Assembly: GCF_028769735.1 (NCBI RefSeq)
Contig: NC_088173.1
Coordinates: 19,780,038-19,844,037, forward strand
Length of the DNA stretch: 64,000 nucleotides
Direction: 5' to 3'
DNA from: Zonotrichia leucophrys gambelii
Taxonomy: Eukaryota > Chordata > Aves > Passeriformes > Passerellidae
Shown here: positions 40,201 through 52,770 of the stretch, piece after piece
Layout: the number at the start of each line of letters is the position of its first letter
How positions within the stretch are numbered: the first letter of the stretch is position 1
Translations under genes and position numbers: made by a program
The notes under the pieces: model-generated
Database searches by the model: none
The model's input: the letters and a program-made list of their open reading frames with translations, nothing else
Told to the model about the DNA's origin: nothing

Positions 40201-42467
40201 TTTTGGGATTTCAAAGCTGAATTTGTGGTTGGTCTTCTAAAGCAAAGTATTTGGAAGTGTATTCATCTATGAGGCTGAGTGGTGAATTTTTTGTTTTGTG
40301 AAGGCATGACTGTGAAGAGGAAATCAGGCAGCTGAATCAGGATCAATATTGAGTATGCAGAGTACCAGGGGTGTCCAGCTGAGGCACCAGCAAGGGCCCC
40401 AGTTGTATGAAAATGTAGACCCTCAAGGAGTAATTAAGCAAAGGAAAAGGTGAAGCCTTAGGTATCTGATTTTTCAGTTTTTCTGAATAGTTGGGAATAG
40501 TTTTTGAAATACTCAAAATTTTCCAAATTTTGTGTGCTGCAGAATGAAGACATGAAAGAAGAGCCCTGAAAGCTGAACCACAATTCCCTTTGTGTTACCA
40601 TCCCAGAAATATTGATTATTGCTGTTTTGCCTTTTGTAACATGCTTTTGTTTATTTAAGAATTCCTCTTTTGGCATTCTTGTTGTAGTTCTGTTTACTGT
40701 TATTCTCTCTTCAAATAACTCTTCTCCATTTTTCTGTATTACTTTTCTTCATCACAGTACCTTGTGTTTTCACTCAGCGTGGCTTATTATTTATGCATTC
40801 ATATCCAGGAGGAGATGCTTTATGGTGGCTCGAATGGAGAAGAAATAGATTATGTATTATCCTGTAGGTACCATTTTATGGGACCCACATTAGAGTAATT
40901 GAGGAAGGAAGAAAGAAAAAGTAAGGAAGAGTCTCTACTGCTGATGTTTATGAACATTAATAGAAAAGGAAAAGGTATTAAAATTGGAACATTACTGACT
41001 TCCTAGTGGCAGAAAAAAGTTATGTCCAGGTGTTTGCCTATCAGATTATTTTATGGAATCAAATTGAGTTTTTTTCTTACAAGCATAAGGGGAAATGTAA
41101 TGCCAACATAAATAATAAAAGAGAATTTACGTCATGCTAGGATAAATAATGTGAAATAACATTACAGTAGTTATTAAAACTACTTTTGGCAGTATTATTG
41201 ACAATTTTTTTTCATTGATATTCTGGCACACATATTTCATCATGGATATGTCTGGTTTGTATTGCATTTCCATCTGTAAAATGATCTATTTATATGTGCA
41301 AATTATCAGATTAGAAAACCTCACACTTTAAATATCTTTGATTTTCTTGCCTTGAGCAATAGCATGAATAATCTTTTATGTTTTAAAAATACCTTCATTT
41401 ATAGATGGCAATGAAAGTAGCAAAGTTTTGTTTTAAACTGTTTGTTTTATTTCCAATACAGCAATAACTGTACCTATCTCTGTGGGTATAATATGTCTAT
41501 GACAAAAGCAGATTAATAAGTAAAATAAACTATATATTCCTTAAAGTTTGAATATTTTCATGCTGTAAAAATCATTCATTGCAATATATAAAAAACACTA
41601 TATTGCTTACTAATTGAGAAGGGAACTTTTCCCCCAGTGAGAGTCAGTGTTGATGGTCCTTGGATTTGATCAGAGGTAAAAGAGTATTACAAATTAAAAG
41701 TAGCATTTAGGGAACATCAGTATTGTTGCAAAATATGGTCAAGTTTTGAAGAACAAGGGCAAACACAAGCAATATGCAGCCAAAATGGAGACTGTGCAGA
41801 TGTTGCTGTTTCTTTTAGTGCATTTAGCTGGTGCAGTGCTTTGTTGAAGTAGGTTTTATATTTTATCAGAGTTTTGCCCTCTTCTCCCATGAAGTTTATC
41901 GAAGCAGATTTTGATACTCATTCAGTGAATTTCTGCATATTTGGCAGTATGGGTGACCACAGTGCACAGACCTGTTGCGCAGTGAGTGTGTAATAGAAAT
42001 GGTGCTCACTGAGGGTTTGGACTTTGTGTCGAGCATGAATGTCACTGCCTAGGCAGGCTCTGCCCTGAGCTAGCTGTGTGAGATCTGAGGAGAAGCACTC
42101 CTGACCTTAACTTAGCCTTCAGTGGTAAGCAAGGAGAAAAAAGAAGGAAAAGTTTTATGTTCTTTCAATATAAAAGAATATCAATAGCATAAGTTAGTAT
42201 ATTGCAGCAGATGATCTTCCATGGCTAATTGTCTGACAACGTATTTTTGCTCTTTTATCATTTTACTATGTACTTGTTGCTATATGTTTTATCCGAGCAG
42301 ACCTCTATATGATGAAAGCTTGTCAGCTCTATCTTCCCATTTCTGATGTTATCAGACATAATTCTTAAACTCAGAAGACATCATGCTGGCAGAAAAGATA
42401 ATATCAATCTGAAAAGCCTTTCTGTCTCTTTTTTGTTTGTTTTTTCTCCTTTCCTCTCCCTCTGCAG

Positions 42468-42536
42468 GAGTGAGAAAGTCGGTGCTGATAGGTGCTCTTC
42501 CTTCTATCTAAGGAGCACTTGGAAGATTACAGTACA
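42468..42536 (+). other. SPOCK3: Candidate in-frame cassette exon of SPOCK3 (69 nt)
   Basis: A very strong pyrimidine tract from about 42421, ending 'tttcctctccctctgcag' at 42467, precedes a stretch open in exactly the phase left by the 27393-27507 exon. A donor ACA|gtaagc follows at 42537. Length 69 is a multiple of three, so phase 2 enters and phase 2 leaves. Inclusion would insert 23 residues (junction Arg, then SEKVGADRCSSFYLRSTWKI, TV and a junction His) between LTH and MKEAG, that is, between the FOLN-like segment and the Kazal module, adding one cysteine. I know of no such exon in other vertebrates. The donor has A instead of G at -1, which weakens it. It may be a chance pseudo-exon. 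Confidence 0.25.
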
Positions 42537-43006
42537 GTAAGCTGACAGTTATCTACATGATCTAAAGGAATTCTCTCTTTCAAAGACATGCCATAGCTAT
42601 TAACCAGTGCCAGAATACAGAACTTTTATGAGGTACTGATTAACAGACACAGATATTTCTCTTAAAAGCTCATGAACTGTAAAACAGCACTCTTTTAGCA
42701 CCTGATTAACAACACCATCTAAAAACATCACAGCCTTTGTCAGAAGTGACCTAGGGTAACCACAATAGCATAACTAGTTTGAGATAACAGTTCTTTAGTT
42801 TTAATTTAAATACCATATAGATGGTACTTTTAATCCTGAGCACCATTGCATAACACAATTTTCTGCCCATGTGTGCTATGTCTTACAACCTGTAACCACA
42901 GATATGTTATCATCTTTATGTTTTTGAAATTATTGTGGCTGTAGAATTAAGGGCAAAAAATCCCAGCACTAGAATTATCAAGACAGCTGACCTATTTCAA
43001 GCCTTG

Positions 43007-43317
43007 TTCATAGAATGGTTTGGGTTGGAAGGACACTTAAAATCAGGCAGTAAACCCTCCCTGCAATGGACAGGAACATCTTCCACTAGACCACGTTTCT
43101 TAAAGCCCCATCCAGCATAGCCTTGAATGCTTCCAGGGAAAGGCCATCCACAGCTTCTCTGGGCAGCCTGTTCCAGTGCCTCACCACCCTCATAGTGAGG
43201 AATTTCTTTCTGTATCTGATCTAAACCTAACTTCTTTCAGGGTAAAGACATTGCCTCTTGTCCTATTCCTACTTCCCATGTATTGCTCCTCAGCACCAGG
43301 CAGTCAATAATACGTAA
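43007..43317 (-). mobile_element. CR1 LINE 3' end, reverse orientation
   Basis: Starts with the complemented terminus 'catagaatggtttgggttgg', then 'aacatcttccactagacca', 'ccccatccagcatagccttg', 'tccacagcttctctgggcag', 'cctgttccagtgcctcacca', 'gaatttctttctgtatctga' and 'gcctcttgtcctattcctac'. It is a compact 5'-truncated copy of about 310 bp, one of the less diverged ones here. The ORF at 42935-43120 runs into it and is not a gene. Confidence 0.95.
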
Positions 43318-46079
43318 AAAGGTCTATTATATCTGTTTGTGGTATTCTTGTTTAGCGGAATTATTCTTCATTTAGGTAGAGTATGAGTCCAGTTCAAAGT
43401 TGTTTAATGTAAGTGCGTGTCCAGGGTAGGTAGAATTATCTCACCCAGTGCCTGTAATATAGCAGTTTAAAGGAAAAAAAATCCTACTTTTACTGTTTAA
43501 GTAAATGAGGTGTGCTGCTTCTGGAGGAGGGGTGAACAATAAATGAAACCTGTCAGGTTTAAGAAGCTGAGCTGTAGGTGGTGGGTGTAGCATCAAACAC
43601 AGATGGATACACTGACGAATGGAGTTAAGTACTGTACAATAAAAGCTGAAGCAGGGTTGGGGAGCAGGGAAGTATCACTTGCTCTAAAGCTGTGCTAAAG
43701 AGCAAAGAACATTTGTTAAAATTAATGGCTGCAAGGTTTTGTGCTATACTGTGAAGCCACCCTGAGTAACTTATGCAGTTAAGGGATATTCAGATCCCTG
43801 AACATTAATACTTTGAATGTATTATTGTAGAAGTGGCTTATTATTCCTCACAGGTGTAATGAGGACCTCAGAATTGTTACATACAATCTGGAGAGACATA
43901 TAGTTACTTAAGTCTCTGCTTAAGTTTTTCTGTTTTGGTTCAAAAAGTATGTTTCTTTAGTTACCTTCTATACTTGCTCTTCAGAAAGAAAAAACCCCAG
44001 ACATATTCTTTTGAAATTGATCAATGACTGATATTTTCTACCTGTAATCCTACCTAAAGAGTTTTGTATAGAAAAGATAAATTTAAGTCATTGACAAAGC
44101 AGATATATGTTGATAGTATTAAGGGAAGAAAATGGAAATCCTTCTTTCAGATATTGATTGCTATGATGCTTGCAAATTGTTTTTTCTTCCTTCTTTTCTG
44201 TCTTTATTTTTAAGCAGACACTGTGACTGATCCTGCATGAGGGAAGAAAGAGCTGTGAGCGTGGGCAGCAGGGGTGCAACTTGCACTGCCAGGCAATGAG
44301 AAAGATAGATTGAATGGGAATCACTCTGCAGGGTTCTGAATCTGATGAGTGGAATATCAATTTATTCTTATAGTGGTGAAGGAACATTTTTGTGGCAGCC
44401 AATGTTTTGAGCCAATAGGAAAAGTAGCTGTTTTCTAGTGAAAAGTTTTCTGTAATTCAGCATAAAATAGTGAGTGTTGTAGGAATAGACATCCTTATAG
44501 TGATATTAATCAAAATATTGTTACTATTTGTCTACCTTGGGTTGAAGAAGTGATTATTAGTTATTTGACTGTTTCATTTATTTAAATTTGCTCTTTATGT
44601 TTAAATTATTTTTATTGACTCATCTTTTTATAAATCAGAAGCATTAAGATGCTCTCTAATGAAAACTGAGCCTTTAATTGGGCTATCAAATGCGGGTAAC
44701 AGAAAACATCATATTATGCAAAACAGATTCTGAATTAATAACTTTGAATTCTCTCTCAATAGTAGATATATAATCATTGAAAAAGTTAAATCATTACCCT
44801 ACCTTGCTGTTTGGCAATTGCTAAGCATGCTGATACATAGGAACCCCATTTAAGTGATGATAATCAAATGAAATTATTACACTTTCCTTACTACTAGGGA
44901 ATTTTGTATTCCTGTTCAGCAAACTACTAAGAATTTAACATGTGACACCATAGTCTGGTTATTAGACATAGTTATTAAAATTACATCTATTGACTAGAGA
45001 GAACTATTTGCTGTCTTAAAAAAAAGGTTTCTGCTTTATTGAATAATGTGTAAAAGAAAGAAGAGATTATTTTTGCTTCTGTGTTACCTGTTATAGAAAA
45101 CATTGAAAGATGTCTGCTTTCCTTTGGCACACAAATTAATGTCTTTTTTCAGTGGAAGTAATACATAGTGAATATATTTATATTCAAAGAGGTAAACTCT
45201 GCAAGGCCGAGTACACACACAAAATCTATATAATGTTCTGTCTTTGCTAAGTAGAAAATGATAGGTTTGAAATGTGTTCAGTAATTATTTTGGCTTTATA
45301 AAATGAAAGCAGTTCTGGGAAAAGGTAATAAATATCTCTAAGAAATTATTAAAACACTGCATTATTACAAGGTCAGGCACTTAGATTAGCATAAAAAGTA
45401 CTTATAAAAGAAATTTGCATGTCTTGGTGATCAAAAGGTGAAGTTTGAGTTCATAAGTTAATATACACCATTAAAAATCTTTCTAAAATAATACATAATT
45501 GCTTTACCAAAGTGGGGGGTGTGTGTGTATGAATCTCAATTTCTTTTGTAACATTGCTTATATGTTATATCAACTAAAATGTTTATTAAATTTTTTGACG
45601 CTTCAGTTCTGAAATAGCTTAAAATTGTGAGCATCCCATGTAGTCACTGAAGTTATTGAAATCTTGGCAACTTTATTTCCATCAGTTGGATTTGTGAAAA
45701 ATTTAACTGTTGATTATTATTGAGATATGTCATAGAATGTGTAAGATTTTATATATTAAAATAAAGCCTTAAAAAAAATAGTAACACTTAAGTAATTATG
45801 TAAGTTAGGAGATCCTTAGTTTCTGACCATCTGTTGAATGAGTATATCCACTGAAAGGGAAGTCATATTCAGATCAATTCTTATAGGAAGTACGGGAAGT
45901 CCTCTAAAAACTTGAATTAGGAAAAAACAGGTGAGTTGATAAGCTTAAAAATTATGAAGTCAATGGTAATTTTGTTTGAACTCTAATGTGAAAGTAGTAT
46001 CTAGTAAAGGAAGCATCTTTGTCATTTAAATGATGATACATTTTCATACAGTATCAAAATAATTGGAAAACCTTTCTCT

Positions 46080-46760
46080 GTAACTTTACTGTTCTCCAGC
46101 TCCTGTGTTGGAGGCCAAAATAACTGTGCTGAAAAGCCAAATTAGACATGCTGTGATAGGTGGATCATTCTGCCATCCTCTGCTTCGTCCAAGGTTTCCT
46201 TCCAACCTATGCTTAACTTGTGAAGCTCTTTTTGTAATCTTTGCTTTCTGGACCACTTTATTCAAGTAGTTTTTACAAGGCACAAAGGCGCTGTAGGTAG
46301 GATACGTGCTACCTAAATGTATAAAATTATTTATTGCCCACTGGGCACAATATCTAGCTGGGACTAATTTGCTGTTAGATTCTACTGATGATGCTCTCCA
46401 CCTCTTTCTAGATCCTCAGTGGGTCTTTGCTGGCCAGACAGTTCAAACATAACGTGTTGACTTCCATGGCTCATTGAAATGGTCTGATCCTCAGTGTTGT
46501 TTAAACTTGTCTCTGGTTTCGCTTTTGTGATTTTGTGACTTTTCACGTCTGTGGTTTGTTTTCCTGCCACTCCTGACTGACCTTGTTCAACAGTCTTTGT
46601 TCTGTCTGCAGTTTTACCTTTCTTACATTGCATAGTTCCACACTACTTAATTTCTGATACCTCTTCCTCACAATTTGGTAGTTTCCTCAGATGCCAAGGT
46701 TATTCATCCATGCCATATTAAAACCTCAGTCCTTAGGAGGAAGGAAGGCTAACCCACTCA
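46080..46760 (-). other. Unassigned block with minus-strand open frames, perhaps a decayed pseudogene
   Basis: Composition is more balanced than the flanking intron, and two minus-strand frames are open: 46633-46382 (charged Lys/Glu/Gln/Thr-rich, no hydrophobic core) and 46283-46086 (ends with a short hydrophobic segment and TAA). The frames differ, and stops interrupt any joint reading. No poly-A tail or target duplication is evident. I do not recognise the parent. It could be an old retrocopy, an unknown repeat or plain intron. Confidence 0.15.
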
Positions 46761-47424
46761 ACTCTGAGTTAATGGGGAAATCCATGCCATTCTTCCCTGT
46801 TCTCATGGTCTGAACTGCAGATACTTGTGGGCTGTTGGAGTGTGCTTTGCTGCTTCAATGGCCAGCATGCTTAGATTTCTGAGAAACAGTGGAATATAGT
46901 CTATGCTCAACTCTTACCTTAGAGGGTGGGTCTAAAGTTTTGACAGCTTCTGTAGCTCAGGACTTCCAAGTGGGATTTGTAAAGTAGGTAGGAATAAAAG
47001 GCAAAACATTCACAGAAGTGATACAGCAAATCAAGGTGTGTGGTAAAAATGGTAAATGCTAATTTGTTTAATAGTCCTATTATCTAGGTCTTGTTTATGC
47101 AAATGTGCCTCACTTGTTTCTCTTGGTGTAATTTTATTGATCTGCTAATTTAAACAGGTATTGTGATAGTTATTACAGATGTTAAGGGTCAACTTGCATC
47201 TCTGTCTTTAGAAAAATCTGAGTGCATGGTTTCTGTGACATAAAACAAGGTCTCATATACAGGATTGCTTCTCTTATATACAGCAAATGCGTCTCTGGCA
47301 TTTGCTAAGCAAAATCTGCTTCAGCTATAGGTATATAATCTTTTCTAGTTAAATGTATAGGAGATGGATGGAACTATGTCAGATCTGTAGTAGGCATATC
47401 CATAAGTAATGTTGGACAGGAAAT

Positions 47425-48294
47425 GCCCCCTGAATGGGTCCCAGTAAGCTTGCAGATGACACCAAGCTGGTGCTGTTGGCACTCCTCAAGGACAGGGTGC
47501 CATCCTGAGGGTCCTGGACAAACTCCAGAAGTGGGCCCATGGGAATCTCATAAGATTTAACAAGGCCAAGTGCAAGGTGCTGCATCTGGATGAGGCAACT
47601 CTCGAAATCAATGCAGGCAGAGGGATGGACAGATGGAGAGCAGCCCTGCCCAGAAGGATTTGGGATGCTGGGCATGAGCTGGCAATGTGCACTCCCAGCC
47701 CAGAAATCGAGCTGTGTCCTGGGCTGCATCCAAAGCAGCATGGCCAGTGGTTGAGAGAGGTGATTCTCGTCCTCCACTCTGTTCTTCTTAGACCCCACAT
47801 GGAGTGCTACACCCAGCTGTGGGGCCTCCAACATAAGAAGGATGTGGATGGGTGGAGCAGATTCAGAGGAGGGCTGCAAAGATACTCAGAGGGCTGGAGC
47901 ACCTCTCCAGTAGGGACAGGCTGAGAGAGATGGGAGTTGTTCAGCCCAGAGAAGAGAAGGCACTGGGGAGACCTTGTAGTACCCCCTGGAGAGGGCCTGC
48001 AAGGGGTCTGGAGAGGGACTTTCTACTAGGGCATTTAGTGATGGGATTGAAAAATAGAAGGTTGAGATTATTTACTAGCAAAGAGTTCTTCACTGTGAGG
48101 GTACAGAGGCACTGGAACAGGTTGCCCAGAGCAGTTGTGGATATCCCATCTCTGGCAATGTTCAAGGCCAGGCTGGAGGGGGCTCTGAGCAACCTGCTCT
48201 AGGGAAGCTGTCCCTGGCCATGGCAGGGGGATTGGAATCAAATTGTCTTTAAGGTTTGTTCCTTCAAACCTAAAACATTCTATGATCCTATGAT
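47425..48294 (+). mobile_element. CR1 LINE, 3' half of ORF2 plus 3' UTR, forward orientation
   Basis: The longest CR1 copy here, about 870 bp. It begins near the reverse transcriptase active site: bases 47446-47472 read K-L-A-D-D-T-K-L-V, where the ADD at 47452-47460 is the catalytic (Y/F)ADD-type motif. The frame at 47577-47924 continues the ORF2 C-terminal region with [20 protein letters not shown] and [13 protein letters not shown] frame change near 47850 moves the continuation ([20 protein letters not shown]) to the frame of 47852-48202. After that comes the usual 3' UTR ('actggaacaggttgcccaga', 'caaggccaggctggaggggg') and the terminal 'cattctatgatcctatgatt'. It is truncated at the 5' end and frameshifted, hence inactive. 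The minus-strand ORFs at 47379-47879 and 47486-47800 are shadows. Confidence 0.95.
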
Positions 48295-49079
48295 TTCTGT
48301 CTTGGGGTGCAGTCTTTGTATTTTTGTCTTGTGAAAATAGTACACTTGCTAACTCGTTCAGGCTACACTGAGATTGGTTCTCAATAAATGCAAATGTCTT
48401 ACCAACAATGTTAATTTGTAAATTGCTAAAATTGCTAAAATGTTTTATTTTGATTTCCGCATTAATCTTGCTAATTTTTGTTCTGTTTATCTCAGTTTAA
48501 TTCAGTTGTTTTTGGTGTTTATTCAGATGGAATTTTCTTCTATTTTTTAGGAGTAGTGCAAAGTAAAGAAACAAGTGAAAATAATATATTCAAAAATACT
48601 GGCAGTAATGAATTGAGAGGTTTTTGCCATTTGAAAGGAACATCTTAGTAGTATATTGACAACTATGGTTTTCTTCCAAAAGGCTTCAACATGAAAAGGC
48701 AGCTTTAAAGGAAATTCAGGCAACTCTAAAGAAAGCAATTTAGATTTTATGATACAAGTGGCTTTTCTGATTATGTTAATCTTACCCAGCCTGATTGTGT
48801 CCCCCAAAGGCCATGGCAAAACATAATCAGGCAGAATCAATAAATTGGGATAACTCTAAAATCTCCTAAAGATGCAAATGTAGTTATCAGAGGAGAATTG
48901 CAAGAGTTCTTTCAAAGATTAGTTTTAGTAACTCAGACTTTTTTCAACCAGTTTTGGAAAAATATGTTTGAAGAGTATCAAATCTAGCTATAAAATACCA
49001 TTTTTCAATTCAATTGGGCATTCATGCATTATACAGATATTATTAAATAATAATGTTGCCAAAGAGTTGCTGGAAGCTA

Positions 49080-49400
49080 AATTTTAAACAGGTTACATTA
49101 AGTATTCTCAAAGTATTTGCAGGCACAATCACTGTGTATACAGGAAGGCAAGTTTATGTATGCAAACAGGTACATAGGCCAGACTAATTGGGCAGATTGG
49201 CTAATTATGTTTCTAGGCAGGCATGCACAGTTTGGTGTATGCAAATTTATGCAATCAGAAGCATTGCTGGTAAATTAGGCCCATATATTTAATTTTACCC
49301 TTTAGGTGTCAACAGTATCAGATAAGGTGGAGCTTGCATTCAGTAATAGTTATTTTCTTATGAGACAGGTACCAAAGACTTTCCAGGAAATTTTTGGTGG
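49080..49400. promoter_or_regulatory. Possible conserved enhancer-like block
   Basis: Holds an exact octamer ATGCAAAT (49239-49246), a near-copy 'atgcaaac' just upstream at 49158, several TAATT cores ('gactaattggg', 'ggctaattatg', 'gtaaattagg') and non-repetitive, even composition over about 300 bp. Octamers occur elsewhere in this AT-rich window by chance, so the case rests on clustering. No conservation data were available. Confidence 0.2.
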
Positions 49401-50673
49401 AAGAGGTTGACTTTCTCATCACATCATATATTTAATGTAACAACAGACTTAAAAGTGCAAGAGTATTTATAGTGATTGCAATAGAATTGCAAAATTAAAT
49501 GACAAAATTTTATTAGCTTCAAGTTGCAGTGATCTGGGTCTTCTTCTTCCATATTGAATTATAATAAATACAAGGAAGAAACAAGTGATTTATTAAAGTG
49601 AAATAACTGCCTTGCTTGCTATTTTATTCCATGTATTAACACTATAAAATGTAAATATATATTGCTTTATTTACATAACTCACAGAAGTAATAACTAATT
49701 CTCTGTGTTACACTTTTGTACCTATTTCAGGATATTGATGACATACATCAATGATCACATCTCAAGACAGTTTTTATCATCACAGTAGTTTCTCACTTAT
49801 TTCCATGTCAATGTGTGTGTGGTCATTATTATATGTGAGATCATTGCCTAGCTGTAAATAACATAACTCCCAACACCTGGTTAAAAGGAATAGTCAACAG
49901 AAACAAATTTGATGTAATCAAATAATGATAAAAAGAAAAGTTTAAGTACATAAGTAAAATGCATTATTCAGGTATTTTATGAAATGCATGTATCTACCAT
50001 AACTAGCATTAAAAATATTTTAAGTTGACTTTTCATGTTTTTGTGTCAGTGACTGACAGTCAAAAATAGCTGTTCAGCAGCTTTGATAATACAATCACTT
50101 TCAACATCATTGTGCTAAAGCTTTAAATAGATATCCATACAAACCATTCCCATGACCAGGTCTCTAGATTGGTACCTTCAAAGTATAATTTTTTGTAATT
50201 TCTTTATCATTGTGCCTTTCATTATAGTTTTTGAAAATACAGATTTATGTGTTGTTTACAAAAATTATTTAAAAGCCTAACAAAGCACAGGTTGGTTGAG
50301 GAAGGTAATTTATCTGACTATATCAAATATTTTGTTTTCTTCATACCTCTCTGTTCATCACAGAGCTGCACTTTCTGCCTTCTGAGCTTGTTCTAGTTCC
50401 CATCATCCCTGTGATACTTTGAGACACCTCTTTTCCTTCATGTGATTTTACTAATCTTTGTTTAAAAAGAGGGCTTTTTTTCCTTTTTCTGTCTTGTCTT
50501 CATCAAGAGCGTGCACACGTGTGCATATGTACTAAAACACTAAGCAGCACCACTAGTGCTTTCTTTGGTTTATTTTAGGCATCTACACCAAGTCCCCTTG
50601 TGTGTTGCACAAATTCTGCTTCCAGTCTGTTTTTTGCTGATGTCAATGAGCTTCTCTCTGTTGATGTCTGGAA

Positions 50674-50717
50674 CTTCTGCAATTTATTTGTACAGCTTCT
50701 ACAATTTATTTGTATTT
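50674..50717. repeat. Two-copy tandem repeat, 22-bp period
   Basis: 'cttctgcaatttatttgtac' plus 2 nt is repeated immediately as 'cttctacaatttatttgtat' plus 2 nt. Simple local duplication. Confidence 0.85.
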
Positions 50718-52643
50718 TAAAGGTACTGTATCTGTGATAAACAGAAATTGCGTCAGGTTGATAGCTGGGATGCTGGTCCTGTCAGTAGCCTCAGGCTACT
50801 GGGGCAGTTCTGGATAATTGTGAGCTATAAAAGTAGCAAGAAGTTAGAGAAAGATGCAGCCATCTGTATAATCTAATGATGCTGGAGCTCATGTGAATGA
50901 TTGGAAAGCTCTCAGTCAAGTGAAAGGAGCAGCAATAGTCTAGTTATTACTATATATTGTACATAATCAAAGACACAGTTTCTCCATTTTTTTTTTGCTA
51001 TAATAGAAAAGAGATGATTTTTGCTTTGTCTTCAAATAGTGCAACTCATCAGAAAGGATTGTTATTTGTTAATTAAGGTCATTAGAATTGTTTCCTTTTT
51101 AGTGCTTCCTGGTGGACATAAAAACTTCCTGTATTGACATTTTATTATTCATTATGCTACATAGAACTGAAGCTATTTCTGTTTTTTTAATAGTAACTGA
51201 CACCTTCTGTGTGCAGCATCTCAGCTTCCTGTGTACACTGTAAAAAATCTGTGCAGTTCAAAATGTCATTAAACAGCATAACCTGAGTGCAAACTTCTTT
51301 GATTCCTGAATTTTTTTTCTGAAAGACCCACATTTACAGCTAAAATTATTCACATAAACATTAGCATGGCTTGGAAATGGGCTTTTAGTTGTTGTCATCA
51401 CCAGTTTACTGTTAGGTGTGTGCTTTTAGCCTTTTACTCTGCTCATTATAAAACCAGAGGATGAGGAGTTTGTCTCATGTTTCTTTTTATTACTCCACAC
51501 AAGTTCTTCTCAAACAATGATTCATTACTAGCAAAATAGTTCTTGATTATTTGTAGGTGAAAGAGTTGAAGGAGTTCTCTGAGAGTTCTGCTCCATGAAA
51601 GAATGTTGAATTTGAGGTTTTATAAGTTTGAATATTTGTGTGTGTCCTGATAAGTCATTGCTATGTTCTAAGTGTAATCAATTTTAGGTTCTTCATTAAG
51701 ATCCCGAGGGAAAAACAAAAACCAGTATAAAAATCATGTGCTGACTGGGTTTTTTTTTCTTTTTATTTATATGCAAGAAGTAACTTCTTCATGTATTTTT
51801 AGATCATAAAGGAGCTGTTTCATGGTACAGTGGCTGCTAAATGCTTTCAGAGTTGAAAAATAAAAGGAAAAAATAATGGATGGGAATTAATTGAAAGTTA
51901 CAGAGAAAAAGCATGCCTGTCTGAAGATGGCCATGTAACACAAACTGAAAGCTATAAAAGTACTGTGAAGAAGCATCAGTAACCTGTTTTAGACTTTTAT
52001 TCTGACCCAGCATAGCCCCTTCCTAAATTGAAACAATCCATCTAGCTCTGTATGTGTTTATGTGAGGATACACATATATGATTGTGTAGACTGATTCTGT
52101 GCTCCAGTGGATTAACTTCTTTTTTTCCCTTTGTACTATATATTGAATGTTGACTGAATTTTGCAAATTATAGACAGTGAAAGACTGTTCAAAGTGGGGC
52201 AAACAGTAGGACCCCCTCCCTGCTTCTCTAGAAGTATTTATGACACAGTTCTCTAAAACCTAAATGTTGCCTCCTAAAATACCAGTATTGATACAATAGT
52301 TGTATTCATACTGTTTAATAACAAAAAGAGTAAGTGTCGCATAGTTCCAACATCTTTTACTGATCAGTAAATGTAACAGTCCCCAAAGCATCATCTTAAT
52401 TATCTTTTTTTGCTCATATGTCTTAGTGAAATAATATGCAGGCATCAAGCATCTCTACAGTGAGTTAAAGTACAAAGGTGAAGAAGTTTATGCCAAAGAC
52501 ATTGGCAACCCTTTAGGTAAAAGAAAACTGTATGGTTCAAAGTATTTATGGCTTACTGTTTGTAAAGGCTCATTAAAATACCCTGAATGTGTTCTATTTT
52601 CAATACTGCTTATCAGAATTACATACTTTTTGTTTACTTACAG

Positions 52644-52770
52644 TATGAAAGAGGCTGGTTTAGGCCATAAACAGTGGAGGGGTGGTCCCATTTCATCAAA
52701 CTGCAAGCAGTGTCCAGTAGTTTATACCAATCCTGTTTGTGGATCAGATGGTCACACATATTCTTCTCAG
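52644..52770 (+). CDS. SPOCK3: SPOCK3 (testican-3) exon, linker and first half of Kazal-like domain
   Basis: This 127-nt exon follows 'tttgtttacttacag' and ends CAG before gtaaga. The first T completes a Ser codon with the preceding AG. Then 42 codons read MKEAGLGHKQWRGGPISSNC, KQCPVVYTNP and VCGSDGHTYSSQ, ending in phase 0. CxxC followed by VCGSDGxTY is the Kazal/follistatin signature. In testicans this module precedes the EC calcium-binding domain, the thyroglobulin type-1 domain and an acidic C-terminus with glycosaminoglycan attachment. MKEAG...QWRG identifies testican-3 rather than the paralogues. The next exon (expected to begin CKLEYQAC, from memory) was not found before 64000, so the downstream intron exceeds 11 kb. 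Confidence 0.97.

Larger units (their letters stand above)
27508..52643 (+). other. SPOCK3: SPOCK3 intron of 25,136 bp
   Basis: Bounded by gtaaat at 27508 and 'tttgtttacttacag' ending at 52643. It holds CR1 copies at 43007-43317 and 47425-48294, a candidate cassette exon at 42468-42536, a moderately GC-richer block at 46080-46760, several AT-rich blocks dense in homeodomain-type motifs (for example 34520-34800, 36130-36310, 49080-49400), and simple repeats. I see no other gene. Confidence 0.93.

Noticed and set aside
47379..47879. 166-residue minus-strand ORF
   Set aside because: Antisense shadow of the CR1 copy at 47425-48294.
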